Source: Ignavibacteria bacterium
GTDB lineage: Bacteria; Bacteroidota; Ignavibacteria; Ch128b
DNA length: 64,000 nucleotides
Reading direction: 5' to 3'
Assembly: GCA_013177855.1 (NCBI GenBank)
Contig: JABLYA010000006.1
Location: forward strand, 1-64,000
The notes under the pieces were generated by a model, which was given only the letters and a program-made list of their open reading frames with translations, was not told where the DNA came from and ran no database searches. Made by a program: the position numbers and the translations under genes. This document shows positions 55,443 to 64,000 of the stretch, piece after piece. Position 1 is the first letter of the stretch; the number at the start of each line of letters is the position of its first letter.

Positions 55443-55632
55443 AAGCCTAAAAATAATTTTTGAGTTTCCGTATCTAACTTGTAGCCTAAGAAACTATTTT
55501 CTTTACAATCTTTTAAATTGTAAAATATAATGCCCAACCCAATTCATATTCTTTAGTATTTCTTTTTTCAAAAGAGTTTACATATTTCTTCTGAAATTCA
55601 ATAAAATGTTTAAATTTAACTTCTATTTGCAT
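55439..55632 (-). CDS. Small protein upstream of uvsW, frameshifted
   Basis: Begins MQIEVKFKHFIEFQKKYVNS ... YELGWALYFTI and stops early. Adding one T in the short T-run near 55530-55540 gives YNLKDCKENSFLGYKLDTET then QKLFLGF, with the stop TGA overlapping the uvsW TTG start. Repaired length about 64 aa. The perfect TTGA coupling argues that the longer frame is the real gene. In T4 small genes (uvsY.-1, uvsY.-2) lie between uvsY and uvsW. Confidence 0.5.
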
Positions 55633-55645
55633 ACATTTTTTATTT

Positions 55646-56110
55646 TTAATCTAAACCTGTGGCATTATATAAATCAACCTTTGTTTTAACACTATAAATA
55701 ACATGATCAACTGTTTTAATTGATTCTGTCAAAAAATTTATGTAATTTTGCATACATTCCATTTTTGCTTCTTGGTATGCCAAATCTGCTTCAATTAATT
55801 TTGTTTTTTCAGTACCATTAACTTTGATAGGATATTTAGTCGAATACCACTCAAAATGTTTTTTTCTTAATTGTTTTAATTTTGGTAAATCTCTATACAT
55901 CTTATAATACCAATTTGTTCTTTCATCAAGAATTAATTGTCTTTGTGAAGTTGCTTCAGCAGAAAGTTCTATACTCTTCTTCAATTCACAAGTAATTTTA
56001 TTAGAAAGTTTTTCAACAATATCATTCCATCTTTTTTGCCTTTCGATGAAATCTTTTTCTAACTTTTCTAAGATTTCGTCATAATTGACTTTTTCTTTTT
56101 CATCACTCAT
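55646..56110 (-). CDS. UvsY-like recombination mediator (tentative)
   Basis: 154 aa, entirely helical: FIERQKRWNDIVEKLSNKIT, NWYYKMYRDLPKLKQLRKKH, FEWYSTKYPIKVNG, EKTKLIEADLAYQEAKMECM, NYINFLTESIKTVDHVIYSV. T4 UvsY is a 137-residue helical protein with the same plan: a W/L-rich helix, a KL..R..Y..Y segment with a basic GxxK-like turn, then an acid-anchored D followed by a helix pair. UvsY loads the UvsX recombinase on single strands. The location next to uvsW, as in T4, strengthens the call. Sequence identity is too low to see by eye. Confidence 0.5.
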   Translation of the reverse strand: MSDEKEKVNYDEILEKLEKDFIERQKRWNDIVEKLSNKITCELKKSIELSAEATSQRQLILDERTNWYYKMYRDLPKLKQLRKKHFEWYSTKYPIKVNGTEKTKLIEADLAYQEAKMECMQNYINFLTESIKTVDHVIYSVKTKVDLYNATGLD

Positions 56111-56200
56111 TTTAAATAAAATAGTTTTTTTGTTTATATTCTAAAACATAAAAATTGTTTCATATTTAATATATATTTAAAAATCATAAACAAACTATAT

Positions 56201-56524
56201 ATGAGATTACTTAATTGGCAAAAATTTAATTAAAAATTAGAAAATAAAAATCATGCAATTTTATTAAAAACTGGTGAAAAGTTTTGGATTGGATCAGTAA
56301 ATGTATATGATGGTGATATAGAAGAAGTTCATACTTATGAAAGATCTAAATCTAATGATTTTTATCATAGTTTTTATTTTTCAAAAGGTCAATTAGAAAA
56401 GATAGAAAACGAAGAATGTATGATTTTTTGGGTTGATGAATATGGTATAAATGGTGAATGGACACATGGTTCTATATCAGATAGAATAATCTCAGAAATT
56501 GAGAAACAAATAAAAATCGTTTAA
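56201..56524 (+). pseudogene. Tagged small gene with an in-frame TAA
   Basis: ATG at 56201, 25 nt behind a TTTAATATATAT motif. It reads MRLLNWQKFN, TAA (56231-56233), then KLENKNHAILLKTGEKFWIG ... FWVDEYGINGEWTHGSISDR to a stop at 56522-56524. The TAA stands exactly where the tag family has Glu (FNE, GAA), so a single G-to-T change would explain it. Otherwise a 107-aa intact protein. Convergent with the 253-aa gene, overlapping its stop. Confidence 0.5.
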
Positions 56525-57282
56525 ATTTTCTTGTAATAAATATTAAAGTAATAATCAAACTTATAATCTGTTGAAGGTTTAGTTTGAAAATAATTTATCT
56601 TTAAATTTGCCAAAGGGTCTATAAAGTTTGCAATTTCTACGTTTACACTTTGGTTTTTATATTCATCCAATTCAATATCACTTCTAAATTGTGGGTCAAA
56701 TTGTTTAAAAGTTGTATCTAACCATACTGTATTATTTTTTATATCAACATATCTTATATAAAAATCAATATATTGAAATGAATATCTATCTAACAAATTA
56801 ACATCAATATATTCATATATCGATTTATTTATATCTTTATTCAAAAATCTATCATGAGTAATTGATTTAAAAGTTCTTCTTTCTTTAATTTTCGCAAAAA
56901 GATATTCTCTTAATATATTTTTGATATTAACATCTATAACCCATTTTGTGTTATATTTTTCATCTTTCGATGTTTGTGTTGCTTTATATATTGCATGATT
57001 TTGTAATTTCAAATCAACCATATCTAACAAATAAAATGTTTCAACCAATTTATTTAATTGTGAATACTGATATCCATTATTCTTAGCCAACGTCTGACCT
57101 GTAATGTCACCAGGTAAAGCATTAAAAAAATATTGAAAATATTGAACACTTTTGTCATTAATAATAATTTGATCCTCTAATTCCATTATTTTAGAACCAA
57201 AGAAAGTTTCTTCCTCCAATAAATTGAAAGTTCCATAAACTGGTTCTTTTTTAAACTTTTTAAGTATTAGTGTTTCTTTCAT
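56521..57282 (-). CDS. Structural-cluster protein (253 aa)
   Basis: MKETLILKKFKKEPVYGTFN onward. N-terminal part has FYLLDMVDLKLQNHAIYKAT, a winged-helix-like or docking segment; the centre has IYEYIDVNLLDRYSFQYIDF; the end is YKFDYYFNIYYKKI. Its start overlaps the stop of the 1408-aa gene by one base. Likely a virion or assembly protein by context only. Confidence 0.6.
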   Translation of the reverse strand: MKETLILKKFKKEPVYGTFNLLEEETFFGSKIMELEDQIIINDKSVQYFQYFFNALPGDITGQTLAKNNGYQYSQLNKLVETFYLLDMVDLKLQNHAIYKATQTSKDEKYNTKWVIDVNIKNILREYLFAKIKERRTFKSITHDRFLNKDINKSIYEYIDVNLLDRYSFQYIDFYIRYVDIKNNTVWLDTTFKQFDPQFRSDIELDEYKNQSVNVEIANFIDPLANLKINYFQTKPSTDYKFDYYFNIYYKKI

Positions 57283-60200
57283 TATTCTATTTCATTTTTT
57301 GTTCTTATATAATAATCAGAATCCCAAGAAGATTTGAAAATAAATCTTTTATCGTATGAATAACCAAATTCATCAACCATAGGATAAATGGATCTGTCTT
57401 CTTCTGTATTTTTAATTTTCAATATATTTTGAACTTCATTAACTTTTGAATACATCAATTCACTAACTTCACCAAAATTATATAAACCTGTATCGAAAAT
57501 TGTATTTACTTCTGTACTCGAAACATATGTTAACCCTGTTGGTATACTATTTATCGTGTAATATACTGTAACACATATACAATCTATATATCCTATATTA
57601 ACCATTGTTCCAATGGCTCTCTTGTATGCGTTTATCTCTATTGCAACACCAAAATTTTTATTATTTATTTCTTGTGCTGTCCAATTATTACCCCATAAAT
57701 CTTTAGAACCACCATAAGTTGAAGATGAAGATTGTATATTCCAATAATATGGTATATTAGCAGTATCACTTATATTATCATTTATTGGTATTTTAGCATA
57801 ATTGTCCGATAAATTACCATCCGGTTTTATTAGAGATACCACATTATCAGCAATCGCACTATAAGGAAAACCTAAATTTGCTCTTTTTCTAATAGAAAGT
57901 GATATGCCTTTTATTGTTGAATCAAGAGGAATATTAAAATTAAATGTATTAATCTCTAATCTATTAGAAGTCTTATATGTTTCACCCATATTTAACAACA
58001 TCTCACAACTGGCAAAATTACCATCACACAATCCTAAAGCTTTATCTTTAAAAATCCATGTGCTTCCAGTTTCACTTGAAACAAAAGTACCACCAGTATA
58101 TGATATTAATGTATTATTTAAAATAACTATTTGATTTTCAATATAATTTTTTAATTCATCATAAAATGTTAATTGATTTAAAAGATTTGATGTAACTTCA
58201 GAATCATTAAGAATATATGACTCTGTCAATAATTCTCCTATTTCAATTGCTTTATTATTAATATATTTAAGTGTTTCATTTAATTTATTAATTTCTAATT
58301 CTACATTATATGCAGCTATTTCATATAAACCCATATTATTTACTTCAGATAAATGCCCACCACATCTACTTTGTGAAAAATAACCATCATTTATAATATT
58401 ATATTTTATAGGTGCAAACAATTCTATATTTTTAAATATAGGTTCATAAGGACCACTGTATCTATATATTGTATTTTCATATTCTGGTGTAGATGTAAAT
58501 TCTGGTTTTGGTTTTAACTCTGCTTCATTAATTTCAATAATTCGTGATAATGGCTCTTTTATGAAAGATTTATCATAAACTACTTCTGTATAATCTGTTT
58601 TATATTTATCATAAATATTAAACTTTGGACCTTTAAGAGCAGCAGTTTTATATGATTGTTTCTTAGTATTCATGATATCAGGAGTTTCACACACTATTTG
58701 TATAGGTGGGAAATCATTTTGCCAATTTGAAATATTTCTAATAGGGTATAAATTATCTTGCACTCCTGGATTTATAACACAAGCGCCAAATTCAGCATTA
58801 TCATTGATATAATAGAATGAAATATATCTTTCAAAAGAATTTTTATCATTCAAATTATTCATACTTTCAATAAAATTATATGCCACTAATAAATTATTAT
58901 TATAATTAATAAATGCTGTTGTACCTGATTTTGTTTTATTCAAATATAATCCTTCTCTTTGGTCAAATGCTGTAATGTTATTCAAAGTTAATACTTCATT
59001 ATTTGAAGCTGCAAAATTAACACAAACTATAATTAATATGTTTTTATACTTATCATTAACAAAAATATGAATACCAGTATCGTTACCTAATATATTTGTT
59101 GATGAATAAACTTTTTCTAATGGTAACATATTATAATAATCTGGTAATAACTTATTTGTGAAACCACTATATCTATCATTCAATATGATTGAGAATTTAT
59201 ATCCATTGTAATTTGTTTTTTTACTAGTTATTATTTTAGTTATAAAACCCGTATCATCATCTCTGATTATATTTGATACTTTATAAAAATTATATTTAAT
59301 ACCTTTGAATAGTGTTGATGATTGTATATAGTCATCACCATTATTAATAATAGAATAATGAGCTGTTTGTTCGTAATTTTTATCTGCATCTATATATCTT
59401 ACATTTTTAAAAAAGTAATCAAAATAATCAAAATCACTTGCAATATATTTATCAAGATCGAAATAATTTGTTTCTAATGAAGATGTTTGAATTGAAAGTG
59501 ATTGATTTGTATAATATTCAATATCAAAAGAAACCTGATTATTTATTTCTTTTGATTTATAGAAATCACCAATTCTATAAAAATAATCATGTGTTTTACC
59601 TATTACATTAGGTTGTCTATTAAATACATCAGTTGTACGATTAAATGTTGAACCAACTTTGTTACTATTATTTAATTTATATGGATAATCAGAATGTGAT
59701 ATAGAATTAACATATCCCCATTTACATATACTTTGATTTTTTCTCCATATGTCAGTTAATCCATTTTTATTTATTTCAAATAATTCATCTGTAGATATAT
59801 ATTCAGAAGAAACATTTATAATTTTATCTGAATTTACACTATTTTTATCGTATGTTTTAAAAATTGTCGTTTCAGATGCATCTCTATATTCTACTGCATA
59901 AAGTTTGTGTTCTGTTGTGTCATTATACTCTGTTGGTTTATAACAATCAAAATTTGCAAAATCAGACTCTATCCTATTAAAATCAAAATCTTTTATTTCC
60001 CTGAATTTTGCTCTATAAATAGGAAATGTTATTGGTAGTTCATTATTTATCACATCTTCTACTAAAACTGTTTTTGTATAATCACTATGTTCTTTATGAA
60101 CTAACCAATATGTTAAAGTTTTATAATCACACTCAATACCATAATCTGTTCTGATATAATGTTCTATTAATCCTGTATATTGATTTATTTTTGACTCTAA

Positions 60201-61508
60201 AACATGAAATTTATCATCTATCTTAATTAAATATAAATCAGCATATAAATCCCGAACACCAGTCTCTTCTATTAATCTATCGATATATAAAGATATTGAT
60301 GTTCTTGGTCTTATATAATTATTATATTGTTTATTTCCTAAATCATTAAATATAATATCAACTTCATTATCTCTTGTTATATCATCAATTTTTATTATTT
60401 TATCAGATATAATTTTGTAATACCATTCACCATTTTCATATGTCTTAATAACTTTATATAAATTATCTATTGCATAAATATAATAATTTTTATTATCATC
60501 CCAACTTTCAAATGGCATTGTACTACCACTTATTTGATCAACACTCATAAAAATATTATTTTTAATCTTTAAACCAGATTTTATCGAAGTTGCTCTATAT
60601 GGTGTTATATTTTTAACCAATTGTAAATCAACATAAAAACCATAATATCTGTTTATAGAATATGGTTTTAATTCAAAAGGTGAAGCTGGTGTATCATTAA
60701 ATAAGAATTTAAAATTGGCTATATTTGGAAAAATAAGTTCACTATTTTTAAATCCTTCGGTGATGAATTGTTCTAATCTAAAATGAGGATTTTCATATCT
60801 TAATTTATCTTCAAGATACATACTCTTATTAGTATAAACACCTGTAAAATAATCTATACCGTACCATTTTGTTAGATTATATTTTTTAATATCAAATTCT
60901 AAAGGCGCTTTTGGAAAACGAGGATTAGAAATATAATTTTGGTCTAACCAATAACCAAAATCACTATTTAGTGTCATATCAAAAACACTAATACATTTCC
61001 ATTTATTAACTATTTCATCTCTGAAATTAAATTTTGATGTATTTGAAATAATATAATCATTTTCTGATAAAGCATATACAGCTGGTTCATCAACTCTTAA
61101 TATAACAAAATTGCTTGGTAATTCGTTTTTTGTAATATATAATGGTGCAAAATATTCATATTCTTCTGCATAAAATTCATTTTCTTTTATTTTTGAAGCA
61201 CCAGCCCAATATATAGTATCAAATTGTTGATCATAAGTGTTATAAACTATATCATCATCTGCGTCAAATTTAACACTAAATGCAATATTTATCGGCAACC
61301 CTTTATAAAATTCAGCTAACTTATCTTCAAGAAAAGTATATTTAGTCATATGAAAATGCTTATACTTATCATCGCTTAAAAACTTATGCGAATTAATACT
61401 TTCTAAATATAAATTATATTTTGAATCAACAACTATTTGATAGTTGGATGTTAATAAAGGGTTTGTTCTAATAAGTTGAAAAGTTTTATCTACTATATAT
61501 GTACTCAT
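57282..61508 (-). CDS. Very large structural protein (1408 aa)
   Basis: MSTYIVDKTFQLIRTNPLLT at the start. Rich in Tyr, Asn and Asp with long stretches of beta structure; recognisable segments are YKHFHMTKYTFLEDKLAEFY, FAPLYITKNELPSNFVILRV, LTYWLVHKEHSDYTKTVLVE and GVAIEINAYKRAIGTMVNIG near the C-terminus. No enzyme motif, signal peptide or membrane helix. Position between two other large genes on the same strand suggests a tail-sheath-distal or baseplate-peripheral protein. Stop-to-start distance to the 789+ aa gene is only 5 nt, so they form one operon. Confidence 0.65.
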   Translation of the reverse strand: MSTYIVDKTFQLIRTNPLLTSNYQIVVDSKYNLYLESINSHKFLSDDKYKHFHMTKYTFLEDKLAEFYKGLPINIAFSVKFDADDDIVYNTYDQQFDTIYWAGASKIKENEFYAEEYEYFAPLYITKNELPSNFVILRVDEPAVYALSENDYIISNTSKFNFRDEIVNKWKCISVFDMTLNSDFGYWLDQNYISNPRFPKAPLEFDIKKYNLTKWYGIDYFTGVYTNKSMYLEDKLRYENPHFRLEQFITEGFKNSELIFPNIANFKFLFNDTPASPFELKPYSINRYYGFYVDLQLVKNITPYRATSIKSGLKIKNNIFMSVDQISGSTMPFESWDDNKNYYIYAIDNLYKVIKTYENGEWYYKIISDKIIKIDDITRDNEVDIIFNDLGNKQYNNYIRPRTSISLYIDRLIEETGVRDLYADLYLIKIDDKFHVLESKINQYTGLIEHYIRTDYGIECDYKTLTYWLVHKEHSDYTKTVLVEDVINNELPITFPIYRAKFREIKDFDFNRIESDFANFDCYKPTEYNDTTEHKLYAVEYRDASETTIFKTYDKNSVNSDKIINVSSEYISTDELFEINKNGLTDIWRKNQSICKWGYVNSISHSDYPYKLNNSNKVGSTFNRTTDVFNRQPNVIGKTHDYFYRIGDFYKSKEINNQVSFDIEYYTNQSLSIQTSSLETNYFDLDKYIASDFDYFDYFFKNVRYIDADKNYEQTAHYSIINNGDDYIQSSTLFKGIKYNFYKVSNIIRDDDTGFITKIITSKKTNYNGYKFSIILNDRYSGFTNKLLPDYYNMLPLEKVYSSTNILGNDTGIHIFVNDKYKNILIIVCVNFAASNNEVLTLNNITAFDQREGLYLNKTKSGTTAFINYNNNLLVAYNFIESMNNLNDKNSFERYISFYYINDNAEFGACVINPGVQDNLYPIRNISNWQNDFPPIQIVCETPDIMNTKKQSYKTAALKGPKFNIYDKYKTDYTEVVYDKSFIKEPLSRIIEINEAELKPKPEFTSTPEYENTIYRYSGPYEPIFKNIELFAPIKYNIINDGYFSQSRCGGHLSEVNNMGLYEIAAYNVELEINKLNETLKYINNKAIEIGELLTESYILNDSEVTSNLLNQLTFYDELKNYIENQIVILNNTLISYTGGTFVSSETGSTWIFKDKALGLCDGNFASCEMLLNMGETYKTSNRLEINTFNFNIPLDSTIKGISLSIRKRANLGFPYSAIADNVVSLIKPDGNLSDNYAKIPINDNISDTANIPYYWNIQSSSSTYGGSKDLWGNNWTAQEINNKNFGVAIEINAYKRAIGTMVNIGYIDCICVTVYYTINSIPTGLTYVSSTEVNTIFDTGLYNFGEVSELMYSKVNEVQNILKIKNTEEDRSIYPMVDEFGYSYDKRFIFKSSWDSDYYIRTKNEIE

Positions 61509-61513
61509 TACTT

Positions 61514-64000
61514 TTAATTATTTTGTGTTGTAGATGATATCACCTCACTTGTTGATGGTATAGCAAATTGTCTATGTCTAATTAATTTAAAAATAATTGT
61601 AAATTCAAATGGTCTTGACTTTGACTCTTCTTCAAAATGAAATCTTAATGCTTTTTTCAAAATTAATGGTGTATCAGAAGCATTCGCTGTCCATGTTGCA
61701 CCTGAATCATACATATCAGGTTTAAAATAAATCTGAATAGGTATTTTTTCAGTTTCTTGTGGACTTATTATGTGAATATTTTGAGTATTTTTATCAACAA
61801 TAGTTGAACTCTGTCCAGCATTATTATATTCAATATATGGATGTATTGTAGCACCAAATCTTTTTGTGTTTGTTGTAGTTGACCATATATTTTCTGTTGG
61901 TGCAACACTTAGTAAAGCACTTGATAGTGAGCCACTTACATTTTTATAATCGGTTGCCAATGCATCATTATAACTTGTTAAATCACTTCCACCATATAAT
62001 GTTATTTGCGAACCATCGATGTTTGCAGTATTATAAATATAAATATATTGATTTGCAAGTTGTGGATAAAGAAAACCATCACTACTAATAAACGAAGGTG
62101 CTGTTGGTCCAGTATTGATAATAGGACCTGTTAAAGCATTGGTTATTGTAAATAAACCTAAGTCATTTTCTTTTGAAACATTTTCAAGTTGTAAATAATA
62201 GTCTTGAATCATATAAACATTGTTTTGGAATACTTTTGATGTGTAACCACCAACACCAATTGATGAATTAAGAACCATATAATCTTCACAATTAACAACA
62301 ACATTTATTACGGAACCATTAATTATTTCTGTTTCTTCTGTACCTTTAAATAATGTAACTTTAACTTCACCTTTAGCTCTCTTAATTGTTTCTTCAAGTG
62401 CTGTGATTTTATCACTCATTTGTTTTAAATAATCAAACAATGTCATAGTATTTCCGAAAGCATCTTTGAAAGAAGTTGCCAATGTTTTGTCAGTGTGTGC
62501 AAAATATTGTTCATTTACATAAAAAGAATCTCCTACATGTTTTAATACACCTTTTGAAGACAATTCATTTTCAAAAGAAACTCTCATTTCCTCTCTTGTT
62601 GCATCTTGTAAAATGAAAGCATTTTCACCAAGAACTTCATTCAAATTGTCAGGAAATTCTATTGTTATAATTTCACTCCAATCAGAATAAATAGGTGATT
62701 CTGGGTATCCAACTTCAGAAATACTTCTAATTCTAATATCCACCTTTTCATTTCTTTGAATTGGAATATCTAATTGATTGATATTAGGTGTATCAGCATC
62801 AGAAACATCTTCTATTTCCCAATACCAATTTCCTGTTGTATTATCATATGTTCTCTTTCTAATATCACTTTTTATCGAAACCCATTGAGAAAAATATGCT
62901 GTTTTTACAGTAAACTGTTGATTGTTAGGTAATGATGTAGTACTTACTGTGCTTTTCTTCATTTCAAAACCATCTGTGGTATTATCTGTTCCTAATTTTG
63001 AACCATAACGATATTGTATTTCAAATCCAATAACTTCTTGTGGTCTATATCCTGATTTTAAAATAGGATCTGGAATATCCCAAAAACCTCTTACTCTAAA
63101 TTTTGGATCAGAAGTTTGTTCTGCTCTTGAATTTGTAATTTGTGAAACATATGATGAATATAATTTTGTTTCACTTTCTTGTTGTTGAATTAACTTATTT
63201 AATTCATTCTGAGCTTTTGATTTCTCAGCTGCAGATTTGAATGATTTTGTATTCAATTCTACTTTTTTCTGAATAATAGCTTGGTCTATTTCTGATAGTT
63301 TAGATTTTGTTGAATTCTTTTGTGCATGTAATTTTTTTAAAGTCTTAAAATCTTTTGTATCAGTTAAATGTTTATTAATCTGAACAACTTTAAAATTATC
63401 AGAAATTAATATTGGTTTATTTGGTTTAGATGCATATTGAGTTGGTATTCTTTTAGAAACCATATCTTTTAATATTGCACCATAATCATATACATAATTT
63501 AAATAGAAATCAGTCATACCTAAACTATTATCTGTATCTAGTACTAAATCATTAGTATAAAAAGCCATACCTTTTGACCAACTTGCACAAATAATATTGT
63601 TATCTGTGTTAATAGGTTTTAGGAAAATTACATTATATTCATCAAAACCAATTGTTACTTTTACTTTTGAATTGGATTCTAATGTTGAATAAAATTCTAA
63701 TACACCTGTACCAATAGGAATAGGATCATATCCTTCTATTCTTTCAACTGAAATTCTAAATAAAGATGAAGATGTATTAATTTCCAAAACTCTATATTTT
63801 GTATAAGAATTTGCTACATTTACTGATAATATATCACCAACAGCTAATGTTCTTGTATTTGAATTTCTATCATAGTATGTCAATGTATTTAGATGATACC
63901 ATAATTTATTATTGATACTATCTCTTTCTATTTTTAATACATTAAAATAACCTTTATAATTTATTACTTTGTAATTTAAATCAAAATATTGATCGTCTCT
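61514..64000 (-). CDS. Large structural protein with coiled coil, 5' end beyond the window
   Basis: The frame runs from the stop at 61514 to the window edge (at least 828 codons). A TTG at 63883 is not the start, because sensible sequence (YFDLNYKVINYKGYFNVLKI) continues upstream to base 64000. The protein has OB-like repeats (LAVGDILSVNVANSYTKYRV), a coiled coil (SEIDQAIIQKKVELNTKSFK; AQNELNKLIQQQESETKLYS), a fibronectin-III-like part (RNEKVDIRIRSISEVGYPES) and a C-terminal beta domain (FEFTIIFKLIRHRQFAIPST). A tail or baseplate component; family unknown. Confidence 0.65.
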   Translation of the reverse strand, partial: RDDQYFDLNYKVINYKGYFNVLKIERDSINNKLWYHLNTLTYYDRNSNTRTLAVGDILSVNVANSYTKYRVLEINTSSSLFRISVERIEGYDPIPIGTGVLEFYSTLESNSKVKVTIGFDEYNVIFLKPINTDNNIICASWSKGMAFYTNDLVLDTDNSLGMTDFYLNYVYDYGAILKDMVSKRIPTQYASKPNKPILISDNFKVVQINKHLTDTKDFKTLKKLHAQKNSTKSKLSEIDQAIIQKKVELNTKSFKSAAEKSKAQNELNKLIQQQESETKLYSSYVSQITNSRAEQTSDPKFRVRGFWDIPDPILKSGYRPQEVIGFEIQYRYGSKLGTDNTTDGFEMKKSTVSTTSLPNNQQFTVKTAYFSQWVSIKSDIRKRTYDNTTGNWYWEIEDVSDADTPNINQLDIPIQRNEKVDIRIRSISEVGYPESPIYSDWSEIITIEFPDNLNEVLGENAFILQDATREEMRVSFENELSSKGVLKHVGDSFYVNEQYFAHTDKTLATSFKDAFGNTMTLFDYLKQMSDKITALEETIKRAKGEVKVTLFKGTEETEIINGSVINVVVNCEDYMVLNSSIGVGGYTSKVFQNNVYMIQDYYLQLENVSKENDLGLFTITNALTGPIINTGPTAPSFISSDGFLYPQLANQYIYIYNTANIDGSQITLYGGSDLTSYNDALATDYKNVSGSLSSALLSVAPTENIWSTTTNTKRFGATIHPYIEYNNAGQSSTIVDKNTQNIHIISPQETEKIPIQIYFKPDMYDSGATWTANASDTPLILKKALRFHFEEESKSRPFEFTIIFKLIRHRQFAIPSTSEVISSTTQNN

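Noticed and set aside
53649-56524. Reassigned stop codons (in-frame TGA at 53818, TAA at 56231)
   Set aside because: All three stop codons end intact genes elsewhere in the window; two isolated cases fit point mutations or errors better than an altered code.
63881-63883. TTG at 63883 as the start of the last gene
   Set aside because: The same frame continues with plausible protein to the window edge.

Overview
The window is a very A+T-rich stretch of a large tailed phage with T4-like (myovirus-type) modules that infects a member of the Bacteroidota. The T4-like signs are a baseplate gp6/J-like protein, a UvsW-type helicase next to a UvsY-like protein, a Dam methylase, and many small proteins whose N-termini resemble T4 capsid-targeting peptides. 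The host assignment rests on three things: several TAnnTTTG promoter boxes typical of the Bacteroidota primary sigma factor, Bacteroidota-style secreted proteins, and two pieces of host-like sequence (a floA-like gene end joined to a tRNA-Ser, and the start of a U32 peptidase gene). These identifications come from reading the sequence; no database search was possible.

Layout. 1-224: host-like DNA (3' end of a FloA-like gene, a promoter, the 5' two thirds of tRNA-Ser(GCU)) that runs without a break into a phage tail-spike reading frame. 212-2900: spike, small downstream genes and a decayed remnant. 2897-5263 (minus): an ADP-ribosyltransferase-like ORF (frameshifted), a SLOG/Rossmann-like protein, a small protein and Dam. 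5328-8129 (plus): small tagged proteins and a NUDIX hydrolase. 8189-13419 (minus): polyphosphate kinase 2, a secreted protein, a possible small RNA, an RNA ligase (frameshifted), small membrane proteins, a 2H phosphoesterase and a primase-like protein; several carry host-type promoters, so they are probably early genes. 13568-19068 (plus): baseplate cluster, followed by a VSR-type homing endonuclease and small genes.

21592-23591 (minus): two small tagged proteins and a Tyr-rich secreted protein. 23661-23737: a short U32-peptidase-like host fragment. 23786-47508 (minus): about 24 kb of tail-fibre genes (602, 994, 469, 1153, 368, 2214, 910, 438 and 554 aa), mosaics of a few N-terminal docking domains, HxH-rich shafts and C-terminal tip domains, interrupted only by a small ribbon-helix-helix regulator. 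47563-51844: another structural protein and a fibre with a 27-bp tandem repeat. 51983-56110 (minus): GIY-YIG/T5orf172 protein, coiled-coil proteins, and the uvsW/uvsY recombination operon. 56521-64000 (minus): three very large structural proteins, the last running off the window.

How it fits together: TTTAATATATA-type motifs lie 17-27 nt in front of the late structural genes and look like the late promoter, while the 9-13 kb counter-defence/RNA-repair set uses host-like promoters. Many genes are linked by TAATG, ATGA or TTGA stop/start overlaps. At least eight otherwise intact genes are split by a single-base change, mostly in a homopolymer. This suggests uncorrected sequencing indels, so the affected genes are described both as seen and as they would read when repaired.
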